This document shows positions 8,814 to 16,945 of a DNA stretch of 41,540 nucleotides, piece after piece. Under the pieces are notes generated by a model. That model was not told where the DNA came from. It did not search any database and worked only from the letters and a program-made list of their open reading frames with translations. How positions within the stretch are numbered: the first letter of the stretch is position 1; each line of letters starts with the position of its first letter. Where the stretch lies: contig DASUTC010000254.1 of NCBI GenBank assembly GCA_036374795.1, positions 1-41,540 of the forward strand, written 5' to 3'. Made by a program: the position numbers and the translations under genes. The DNA is from Herpetosiphonaceae bacterium (GTDB taxonomy: Bacteria > Chloroflexota > Chloroflexia > Chloroflexales > Kallotenuaceae).

Positions 8814-9839
8814 CTACGAGCGTAGCCTGATCGCCCGCTCCAAGAGATCCAGCGTCTTTTCCTGCTCCAGCAGGAGCTGTGCGGTACGAAGCGCGACCTG
8901 ATCAACGACATTCAGCCCTTCGGAGAAGCTGTGGCTGCCCAGCATACGGAGGCCGGTCCAGGAGTTGGCGACGAGCGCGACGTGCCGCCCGATCTCGGCA
9001 AGCTCGTACCAGTTGAGACGGCGTCCAGCCTCCATGAGGAAATCGGCGTGGAGCCCGGCAGCAGCCTGCGCTACCCAGGAGACGGTGTACATCTCGTCGA
9101 GGGCACGACCGCCCTCTGGCCCCAAGGCACGCTCGCACACGCCATGCAGATAGGCGGCGAGGCCAGCCATACCGGCCATGCCAGGCCCGGCGCCGGGCTC
9201 GCGGAAACGGCGCACATTGGTGGCGATGACCTCCGCGACCCATTCGCGAGTCAGCTCCGGGAAGGGGGTATTGACCTCAAGCTGTAGCCAGCGATTGGCG
9301 ATCGGCGCGCCTGCGAAGAAGAAGTCACGCTCACCTTCGATGCGATTGTCTGAGCTTCTGGCCGCCAGAAAATCGCTTACCTTAATCGGTCCTTTGTAGA
9401 TCGGTGGGGTGGAGTCGAGAACAAACACGTCGTCGGTTGCTTCGTCGAAGCCGTACATCACCAGCAGGTGGGCCGCGTGGACATCGCCAAAGGCCGGGCG
9501 GAACGGAATATAAAAATTATCCTCCGCGATAATGGCGGGCTCGCCCCGAGCGAGGACGGCTTTCAGATCCGCCAGCGCCGCCTCGCCGTCATCCGAGCGG
9601 TGCCAGGTGGAGGCGATGGGGTGGAACGGCATCATGCTTTCAGCGAGCGTTGGGCGGGGCGAGGGATAATAAAATTCTTCGCGAGTCACATCGTTGGGCT
9701 GGTGGTAAAACTCCCAGGCCGCTCCCATCGTCAGAATCGGGTCCTGGTTGTAGTAGAGCAGCACCGTGCCGATACAATCATGGAGGCAGCTACACAGGTC
9801 GTGAAACCAGAATGATATAGGCGACAGCTCAACTCTCAT
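8814..9839 (-). CDS. BtrH N-terminal-domain-like protein (candidate acyl/peptidyl transferase)
   Basis: 341 residues from ATG 9839. The N-terminus has a HDCIGT motif (Cys22) followed by tyrosine-rich residues. DVHAAHLLVMYGFD and VFVLDSTPP follow at about 140-165, giving the Cys-His-Asp layout of the BtrH_N cysteine-transferase fold. BtrH of butirosin synthesis moves an acyl group from a carrier protein to an aminoglycoside amine. The C-terminal half is helical and of unknown role. The start overlaps the preceding gene's stop by 4 bases. The frame is open to 9959, but that extension lies inside the neighbour and looks non-coding. A 119-base gap separates it from the phosphodiesterase. Family assignment is by motif and shape, so it is moderately certain; the acceptor and donor are unknown. 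Confidence 0.72.
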   Translation of the reverse strand: MRVELSPISFWFHDLCSCLHDCIGTVLLYYNQDPILTMGAAWEFYHQPNDVTREEFYYPSPRPTLAESMMPFHPIASTWHRSDDGEAALADLKAVLARGEPAIIAEDNFYIPFRPAFGDVHAAHLLVMYGFDEATDDVFVLDSTPPIYKGPIKVSDFLAARSSDNRIEGERDFFFAGAPIANRWLQLEVNTPFPELTREWVAEVIATNVRRFREPGAGPGMAGMAGLAAYLHGVCERALGPEGGRALDEMYTVSWVAQAAAGLHADFLMEAGRRLNWYELAEIGRHVALVANSWTGLRMLGSHSFSEGLNVVDQVALRTAQLLLEQEKTLDLLERAIRLRS

Positions 9840-10453
9840 TGGACCAATCCTTCCGGTGTCTTCAGCGCAGTTGCCGCGAAGATATGGATGGCGATGTTCT
9901 GTGGGAGGCGCAGCCAGGCAAGCGGCTCCTGGCGGGTTACTGGTATCCGCTGCATCCACATCACAGGCTCTTGGCCCGATTGTATATGCCGTGGGAAATG
10001 CATATGCTTGCAGCGGAACGCTTCAACCTCGCCAAATCGCTGCGGGCCACCCGGCCAGAAATCCGAGATCCGCAGCCATTCCATCTCGATCGCGCCGCTC
10101 GTAAAGTGCAGATACACGATGTCTTCGGCACGTCGTTCGCTGGCTGCCAGAATATAAACCCAATCGTAGCGATCCGATGGGAGATCCAGCCGCTCACCGG
10201 AGCACCTGATATTGTTCAAGTGGCCCGCTTCTTTGGGTGGGAACCGAAAGGGGACACCTGCCACCTCAACAATGCTGTGGCTTTCGGGCAGTTCTTCGGC
10301 AGGAAACGAGTTCTGCCATACATTGAAGGTGCCGTCGCGTAAGTTGCTGGCGTATGAGATCGAATCCCAGTTGAAGAGCCGTGCTACATCAAGCAGCACG
10401 AATGGACTCTCAGGTGGTACAGGTGGCACCCGCTTGGCTCCTTTCCGCAGCAT
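9836..10453 (-). CDS. Protein of unknown function, possible beta-sandwich, first gene of the AmCP operon
   Basis: 205 residues, no signal peptide, no transmembrane segment. Visible pattern: VLLDVARLFNWDSISYAS near the start, SFPAEELPES, VPFRFPP, NNIRCSGERLDLP, YDWVYILAASERR, VYLHFTSGAIE. This order resembles the jelly-roll domain found beside glycoside hydrolases and in some stand-alone proteins, which would make it sugar-binding, but I cannot confirm that. It is the first gene of the transcription unit; no clear Shine-Dalgarno precedes ATG 10451-10453. It overlaps the BtrH-like gene by 4 bases and is therefore very likely expressed with it. Confidence 0.7.
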   Translation of the reverse strand: MLRKGAKRVPPVPPESPFVLLDVARLFNWDSISYASNLRDGTFNVWQNSFPAEELPESHSIVEVAGVPFRFPPKEAGHLNNIRCSGERLDLPSDRYDWVYILAASERRAEDIVYLHFTSGAIEMEWLRISDFWPGGPQRFGEVEAFRCKHMHFPRHIQSGQEPVMWMQRIPVTRQEPLAWLRLPQNIAIHIFAATALKTPEGLVQ

Positions 10454-10618
10454 GATCGTTCAATTGCGGCTATTGCTGTCGCGCGAACGAGGAGACAAAG
10501 ATTCTGGGTGGGTACGAGAGGTTGCTTCAAGCTCTGGACAGATCGAAGCGCACTGATCCGAAGCCCTGCACTGCTATGCGTGATATGCCCAGCGCTTCAT
10601 CCGCTTGAACGCGCAGAA

Positions 10619-10648
10619 CGAACACATCAGTAGTGTTAATAATGTTCG
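10619..10648. promoter_or_regulatory. Operator-like inverted repeat upstream of AmCP operon
   Basis: CGAACA (10619-10624) and TGTTCG (10643-10648) form a perfect inverted pair, and inside it AACAC (10621-10625) pairs with GTGTT (10633-10637). It lies about 170 bases upstream of the first gene of the minus-strand operon, within an AT-rich patch where TTGTTC-like and CATTAT-like promoter elements can be drawn on the minus strand. A regulator site is plausible but unproven. Confidence 0.3.
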
Positions 10649-10752
10649 CTATTAAGTTCAGAACAACACGACAGATTTGGCCTGACATATGCGCCAGTCC
10701 AAAATTAACTATTCCTGTTCCCACAGGATGATTGTTCGGTTGTTGGGGATTA

Positions 10753-10794
10753 CTTCACGTGCCTTGCACTCTTAAACGTTGCAGCCACGTGAAG
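10753..10794. repeat. Perfect 9-bp inverted repeat (CTTCACGTG / CACGTGAAG)
   Basis: CTTCACGTG at 10753-10761 and CACGTGAAG at 10786-10794 are exact reverse complements separated by 24 bases. Each arm contains the self-palindromic CACGTG. The pair may be a protein-binding site or the stem of an RNA hairpin. Confidence 0.6.
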
Positions 10795-10853
10795 ACCATA
10801 GGTGGGGGGATTTGGTTTGTAGCTGATGTACCTGGTGCGCCGACAGGCCAGGA

Positions 10854-10873
10854 GTTTGGGAGTATCCCCAAAC
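10854..10873. repeat. Stem-loop GTTTGGG / CCCAAAC
   Basis: A 7-bp perfect stem (10854-10860 with 10867-10873) and a 6-base loop. It lacks a following T-run in either direction, so it is not a typical intrinsic terminator. Confidence 0.5.
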
Positions 10874-10887
10874 CTTCTCCACGCTGA

Positions 10888-10934
10888 TGCAGAATCGTAT
10901 GCATACCTTCCTGAACAGGTGCTTTGATTCTGCA
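10888..10934. repeat. 9-bp inverted repeat enclosing smaller palindromes
   Basis: TGCAGAATC (10888-10896) and GATTCTGCA (10926-10934) are perfect reverse complements. Between them lie the palindrome GTATGCATAC (10897-10906) and CCTGAACAGG (about 10910-10919). The nested symmetry could be a small non-autonomous element end pair, a multi-site operator or a structured RNA. Confidence 0.55.
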
Positions 10935-11265
10935 CGAGGTGGCACCTAAACGCAGGCATCAGGATAACACAAAGGTGAAAGAAATGTCAAAATAGTATTA
11001 ATTTTCACAAAATTCATGGTGATCTTGCATTGGCGACAGTCGGATTACTCACCGTAGACCACGCGCTATAAAGCGGGCAAACAGGGAGCAAAACCATGAC
11101 CCGCCGCAGGTTAAAAATAGGTAATGTTGCCGTTGCGCATGGCTGGTCGGCTGGTGTAGGTTAACCGAACCCGGATCGTTCAGAGGCCGCAGCCGCAGAG
11201 CGGAGCCAGCCTTGCTCTGCGGAACTGCCGCCGGTTTAACCACAGAGGTCATAGGAGGCAAAGCG

Positions 11266-12594
<1,329 letters not shown>

Positions 12595-12676
12595 CCAGCG
12601 CATGTGCTGTCTCGGGGCGCAGCGCGCTGCGCCCTGACGCTTGCTGCCGCGCGCCTGGCTGGAGGCTAACAATGAC

Positions 12677-12707
12677 CGCGCCCAGGCCGATGGTCGGCCT
12701 GGGCGCG
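12677..12707. terminator. GC-rich stem-loop between convergent genes
   Basis: A 12-bp perfect stem (12677-12688 with 12696-12707, CGCGCCCAGGCC) and a 7-base loop lie between the chitinase and the convergent histidine kinase gene. No clear T-run follows on either strand, so it may be a bidirectional or factor-assisted terminator. Confidence 0.55.
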
Positions 12708-12758
12708 AACATCGATCGGCTCGGAGGTGGGCTTTCCCTGAAAGCCCGCTTACGCGAG

Positions 12759-14027
12759 CTAAGACACCACATCCGGCGCGTTCGGCAAATCCATCGTGGA
12801 CAGGGAAGCGTCGGGGGCGTGCAAGCCGTCGAGCGGGATACCCGTGGGCTGGCTTTTGCACAGCGGCAGGTGGACCGTAAACGTGCTGCCCAGGCCCTCA
12901 GTGCTCTCGACGCTGATCGTCCCGCCGTGCTGGCTGACGATCTCCTTGACCACATACAGGCCAATGCCAAGCCCGCCGACATGCCTGGTGGACTGACTCT
13001 GCACGCGGAAGAAGCGCTGGAAGAGATTGGGTAGCTCCGCCGAGGGTATGCCAATGCCCGGATCAGCAATCGCTACCGCTGCCTGCTCGTCGTGCGCCAC
13101 GATCTTCACGGTGATCGAGCCGCCGTGCGGGCTATACTTGATCGCGTTGCTGAGCAGATTGGTGAAGACCTGCGTCAGCCGAACCTCATCACCGGCAGCG
13201 ATCAGCGGCTCTTCCGGCTTGCTGAGCGCGAGGCGGTGGATGCTGAGCGTCGACGAGTGCTCCCCGACGATGCGCTGCACCAGCGCGCACAGGTCGAGCG
13301 GCACCCGCTGGATGGCAAGCTGCCCCGTCTGCACCGATGAAACATCGAGTAAGCTGCTCACCAGTCTATTCAGGCGCTCGGCCTGGGTGATAATCGCGCT
13401 GATTGATTGGAGCGTTCGCGGCGGCAGGCTATCCGTCTCGGCAACCCTGCGCCGCACCAGATGCGCATGGCCGAGCAAACCGGTCAGCGGTGTCTTCAGC
13501 TCATGCGACGCGATCGAGAGCAGCGCCTCGCGCTCGCGAACGACCTCATGAAGCGAGGCTTGCAGCAGCTCAAGCTCCTCGATCCGCTGCTTCAGCTCGT
13601 CTTCACGGACGACACGCTCCGTCACGTCGTCGATTAAGCTGATGGTGCCCACGATCCGCTCGTCGACCGTCAGCGGCGCGATCCGCACGCTCTGCTGCAT
13701 CTGCGTAAACGTCGTGCCTTCGATGCCCGGCGGCATCGGCAGGAGAAACTGGTGGAAGCGCTGCGCAAGCACTACCACCTGTCCGGCGAGCGCCTGCTGG
13801 TAGGGCCGGTCGAGGCCCCGGCCCGGCAAATCGGGATAGACCTCAAACAAAGGGCGGCCCAGGACCGTCTCCGCTGTCAGCCCGCTGTGCTGCTCCAGCC
13901 AGCGATTCCAACCGACGATCCGCAGCTCCGCATCGGTAGTTAAGATCCCTTGCGCTGCCAGGTGGTTGAGCCAGCGCAACATAGCGTCGTTTAATTCCGG
14001 CGCGAGGTTGTAAGGCTGTAAGAACAA
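12759..14027 (-). CDS. PAS-domain sensor histidine kinase
   Basis: 422 residues, no transmembrane segment, so a cytoplasmic sensor. It has a PAS-like domain at about 25-140 containing WLEQHSG and APLTVDERIVGTI. A short coiled linker (140-170) follows, then the HisKA motif SIASHELKTPLTG with phosphoacceptor His175. The HATPase domain has NLLSNAIKYSPHGG (N box), IADPGIGIP (G1) and GLGIGLYVVKEI (G2). The likely start is TTG 14027, 2 bases after the cheC stop, with GAAGAGG 7 bases upstream; ATG 13982 is an alternative without a ribosome-binding site. It is the last gene of the chemosensory operon. Its PAS domain is closely related to that of the HEAT-repeat protein in the same operon. Confidence 0.9.
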   Translation of the reverse strand: MFLQPYNLAPELNDAMLRWLNHLAAQGILTTDAELRIVGWNRWLEQHSGLTAETVLGRPLFEVYPDLPGRGLDRPYQQALAGQVVVLAQRFHQFLLPMPPGIEGTTFTQMQQSVRIAPLTVDERIVGTISLIDDVTERVVREDELKQRIEELELLQASLHEVVREREALLSIASHELKTPLTGLLGHAHLVRRRVAETDSLPPRTLQSISAIITQAERLNRLVSSLLDVSSVQTGQLAIQRVPLDLCALVQRIVGEHSSTLSIHRLALSKPEEPLIAAGDEVRLTQVFTNLLSNAIKYSPHGGSITVKIVAHDEQAAVAIADPGIGIPSAELPNLFQRFFRVQSQSTRHVGGLGIGLYVVKEIVSQHGGTISVESTEGLGSTFTVHLPLCKSQPTGIPLDGLHAPDASLSTMDLPNAPDVVS

Positions 14028-14029
14028 AG

Positions 14030-14626
14030 TTATGCCTCTTCGAGCGCTTCGAGCAATCGGTTGAGCGATGCCACGCCGAGTACAAGCACCAGATAGCCGT
14101 TGACTGCGCTAGAGCGCAGGCGAAAACCGGTGTAGATCACCAGCGCATAGCGCAGCTCTTCTTTGCCCGCGATCAGTTGGTTCAGCATGATCTGGAGCGC
14201 CTCGACCTTGAGACGCGGCACCGAGAACGCCAGATGCGTATGTAGCAGATCGCCGAACATGCTCAGACAGGCGTTGAGCAAAATATTGCCGACCTCGGTC
14301 AGTACCTCGCGCGCCGAGCTATCGAGGCGCTGGACCGACGAATCGTTGGTGAGCAGCTCCGTCAGCAGGACCGCGCTTTGGTAGTCGAGCAGCAGCAGCG
14401 CGTCGCCTTCCATCGGCCCGTGGAAGACCTGATGGATCGTCGCCACATCATTATGAATCATCTTGGCAAGCGTTGGCACAAGCTCGCCGCTTGGGTACAC
14501 CGCCACGTCAGGCACATTCAGCAAGACCCGCTGACTGGTCAGCTCCGAGAGCGATGCGGCCGTACGCGAAAATGCAATATTGATCAGCTCGGCCAACCCA
14601 TCCTGTTGTTCGATTGTCAAGATCAT
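14030..14626 (-). CDS. cheC: CheC-family chemotaxis phosphatase
   Basis: 198 residues. An internally repeated CheC/CheX/FliY fold is visible, with GLAELINIAF near the start and SAREVLTEVGNILLNACLSMFGDLL in the middle. The NILLNA element carries the E/D-xxN-type active-site asparagine used to dephosphorylate CheY-P. The first repeat (ELINIAFSRTAASL) has a similar E..N pattern. The start overlaps the cheY stop by 4 bases. In a system without CheZ, CheC is the expected signal terminator. Whether one or both active sites work cannot be told here. Confidence 0.88.
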   Translation of the reverse strand: MILTIEQQDGLAELINIAFSRTAASLSELTSQRVLLNVPDVAVYPSGELVPTLAKMIHNDVATIHQVFHGPMEGDALLLLDYQSAVLLTELLTNDSSVQRLDSSAREVLTEVGNILLNACLSMFGDLLHTHLAFSVPRLKVEALQIMLNQLIAGKEELRYALVIYTGFRLRSSAVNGYLVLVLGVASLNRLLEALEEA

Positions 14627-14991
14627 GCTGACCCTCCCCCCAGGAGGGTATCAACCGTTGTCAGAATATCGTTCGGCGCGAATGGCTTGGCGATGAACGC
14701 CTTCGCGCCTTCGCTGGCGACCATCGTGCGTGTCGAGCTTTGGACATCCGCAGTTGCCACGACGATGCTCGCCTGAGGATCGAGCTCGCGCAGCTTGCTC
14801 AATACTTCAAGGCCATGCATCCCGCGCATATTCATATCGAGGAATACCAGATCTGGCGCGTCAAGAAAATATTGCTCGATCGCCGTCATGCCGTCCTCGG
14901 CCTCGACGATCGCGTGGCCTGCCGGCTCCAAGATTTTACGCAGGGTGCGGCGCGAAAAGCTCGAATCATCGACAATTAGGATTTTAGCCAT
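14623..14991 (-). CDS. cheY: CheY-like single-domain response regulator
   Basis: 122 residues from ATG 14991, preceded by GAGAGGAA. The receiver domain has the acidic pair VDDSS (8-9), phosphoacceptor Asp52 in FLDMNMRGMHG, and the conserved lysine in FIAKPF near the C-terminus. There is no output domain. The start lies inside the end of cheB (16-base overlap) and the stop overlaps cheC, so it is embedded in the operon. It probably carries the phosphoryl signal from CheA; whether to a motor, a pilus or another target is not visible. Confidence 0.93.
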   Translation of the reverse strand: MAKILIVDDSSFSRRTLRKILEPAGHAIVEAEDGMTAIEQYFLDAPDLVFLDMNMRGMHGLEVLSKLRELDPQASIVVATADVQSSTRTMVASEGAKAFIAKPFAPNDILTTVDTLLGGGSA

Positions 14992-16031
14992 GCTATTCCT
15001 CTCACCAGCGCTGCGGCCATTTGATCGAGCGGCACGCTGTAGTCGCTCAAATGCGCCTCGTCCACAGCTCGCGGCATACCATACACCACGCACGACGCCT
15101 CGGCTTCGGTCCAGATATGGCCGCCTTGCGCTTTGATCCAGGCTGCGCCTTGCTGTCCATCTGCGCCCATCCCGGTCATCACGATACCTAACACGCGATC
15201 TCCGTAGGCTTCGGCAGCAGAGCGAAACAGGACGTCTACAGAAGGGCGATGCGGTGTATCGATCGGGCGAACATCGAGATGTGCCAGTACTGTACCACGC
15301 TCCTGGCGCTGAAACAATAGGTGTCGTCCGGCTGGCGCGATCAGCACCGAGCCAGGTACGACCGGGCTGCCTTGCTGCGCCTCGACGACGTTGAGGGGCG
15401 AGAGCTCGTCGATCTTTTGGGCGAATAGCTCGGTGTAGCCCACGGGCATATGAATCACTACCGCGATCGGCACCGGAAAATCGGCGGGCAACTGCGGGAT
15501 GAGATATTTCAGCGCGTGCGGCCCGCCCGTCGAAATGCCAAGCACCACAATATCGACATCCAGCGCGTTTGGCGACGGCTCGACTCCCGATGCGGCGATC
15601 GGAACGATCGGCGGCTGCACGCGCATGAGCGGCGCCTCGGCGGCGGCCTTCACTTTCTCGATCAGCTCATCGCCGATCTGAAAGACCTTTTCGGTTGCCA
15701 GTGCCGTCGGCTTCTGGATAAAATCGACCGCTCCCGCGTCCAACGCCTGAAGCACCGCCTCGCTGCCCTCGTTGGCGATGCTGACCACCACGACGGGCAC
15801 TGGGCGCCGCGCCATCTGCTCCCGCAAAAAGGTCAGACCATCCATCCCGGCCATCATCAGATCGAGCGTGACGACATCCGGGCTAAGCTGCTCGACCAGC
15901 TCCAACGCTTCCGCCCCGTCGCGTGCCGTCCCGACGACCTCGATAAACGGGCTGCGCGAGAGCATTTGCTTGACAACCTTGCGAATGTACGCCGAGTCGT
16001 CGACAATCAGCACGCGGAGCACTCGATTCAT
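14976..16031 (-). CDS. cheB: CheB chemoreceptor methylesterase/glutaminase
   Basis: About 351 residues from ATG 16031. The N-terminal receiver domain has VDDSAYIRK (10-18) and phosphoacceptor Asp57 in LDLMMAGMDG. A linker of about 40 residues leads to the CheB catalytic domain, with the nucleophile serine in LGISTGGP, the histidine in VVIHMP and the aspartate in MTGMGADG. It removes methyl groups from glutamates on the MCP, opposing CheR. A GTG at 16052 would extend the protein by seven residues; ATG 16031 has AAGGAAG 9 bases upstream. It follows cheR by 64 bases. Confidence 0.94.
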   Translation of the reverse strand: MNRVLRVLIVDDSAYIRKVVKQMLSRSPFIEVVGTARDGAEALELVEQLSPDVVTLDLMMAGMDGLTFLREQMARRPVPVVVVSIANEGSEAVLQALDAGAVDFIQKPTALATEKVFQIGDELIEKVKAAAEAPLMRVQPPIVPIAASGVEPSPNALDVDIVVLGISTGGPHALKYLIPQLPADFPVPIAVVIHMPVGYTELFAQKIDELSPLNVVEAQQGSPVVPGSVLIAPAGRHLLFQRQERGTVLAHLDVRPIDTPHRPSVDVLFRSAAEAYGDRVLGIVMTGMGADGQQGAAWIKAQGGHIWTEAEASCVVYGMPRAVDEAHLSDYSVPLDQMAAALVRGIAWLKS

Positions 16032-16095
16032 GAGAATATTCTTCCTTGCCACGAGTGCATGGTACGCCGCACCCGTCGATTGAACGGATCAGCGA

Positions 16096-16941
16096 TCAGC
16101 AGGCACCTTTAACGTACACAAACGTGCCGCCGATCTCACAGAGCTGGTAGCTTGTCGTGATGCGTAGTAACGACTCCGACGCGCCGACGAAGAGATAGCC
16201 CGGCGTCGGCTGGTACGTGCGAAAGAGATCTACGGTTTTCCGAATCGTGCGCTCCGAAAAATAAATAAACGCATTTCGGCAAAAAATAAACGGCGCCGTG
16301 CTCAGGTGTCGGATCTCCTCGTCCACGGTCACGTTCGCCACCGCCCAGGTGACGCGCGCGTGAATCTGCGGATCGATGCGCCATGCACCGCCCGCAGCCG
16401 TGAAATAGCGTGCGCGCAGGCTCTCCGGCACGCTGCGGAACGAGCGATCACGGTACAGCCCACTGCGCGCTTTCTCGATCGCCGCCGAACTCGCGTCGCT
16501 CGCCAGAATCGTGATCGGGGCGCGGCTGAACCAGCCTGCCTGATCCAGCGCCATAGCGATCGAAAGTGGCTCTTCGCCCGTGGCGCACGCCGCGCTCCAG
16601 ATGCGCACCGTCACGCCTGGATTAGCCGCCACGTACTGCGGGATCAGCACCTCGACCAGCGTACGCACCTGATCGGCCTCGCGGCAGAAAAACGTCTCCT
16701 GCACCGACAGCGCATTCAACAGGGCGCGCCACTCCTCGTCAGACGCAGCATCGTACTTGAGCAGGTAGTAGTAGTCCAGAAACGAGCCGAAGCCAAGCGC
16801 GATCACCCGTGGAGAAAGCTTATCGGCCAGCATATCACGCTGATCCTCGGCGTAGTACAGGCCGGTCCGCTCGTGGATCAGGTCGCGCAAAATAGCGAAC
16901 GTGCTCGGCGGCAAGCTTAGCGTTTCAGAGTACAACGGCAT
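16096..16941 (-). CDS. cheR: CheR chemoreceptor methyltransferase
   Basis: 281 residues from ATG 16941. The N-terminal helical domain (LRDLIHERTGLYY) is followed by the SAM-binding fold with IWSAACATGEEPLSIAM, an ASD acidic turn, and FIFCRNAFIYF near the C-terminus, all characteristic of CheR. It methylates MCP glutamates. There is no TPR extension or other fused domain. The frame extends to 17001 within the HEAT-repeat gene, but the start 4 bases downstream of that gene's stop is preferred. Confidence 0.94.
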   Translation of the reverse strand: MPLYSETLSLPPSTFAILRDLIHERTGLYYAEDQRDMLADKLSPRVIALGFGSFLDYYYLLKYDAASDEEWRALLNALSVQETFFCREADQVRTLVEVLIPQYVAANPGVTVRIWSAACATGEEPLSIAMALDQAGWFSRAPITILASDASSAAIEKARSGLYRDRSFRSVPESLRARYFTAAGGAWRIDPQIHARVTWAVANVTVDEEIRHLSTAPFIFCRNAFIYFSERTIRKTVDLFRTYQPTPGYLFVGASESLLRITTSYQLCEIGGTFVYVKGAC

Positions 16942-16945
16942 AGAA

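Larger units (their letters stand above)
10454..11265. other. Intergenic region between AmCP operon and chitinase
   Basis: About 810 bases without a convincing gene. It must hold the promoter of the minus-strand operon and the promoter of the plus-strand chitinase. Several perfect inverted repeats are listed separately (10619-10648, 10753-10794, 10854-10873, 10888-10934). The part from about 10960 to 11010 is unusually AT-rich for this genome. A TATAAA lies near 11070 before the chitinase, but its -35 match is poor. Minus-strand open frames of 65-69 codons in this stretch have no ribosome-binding site or protein-like composition. Confidence 0.6.
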
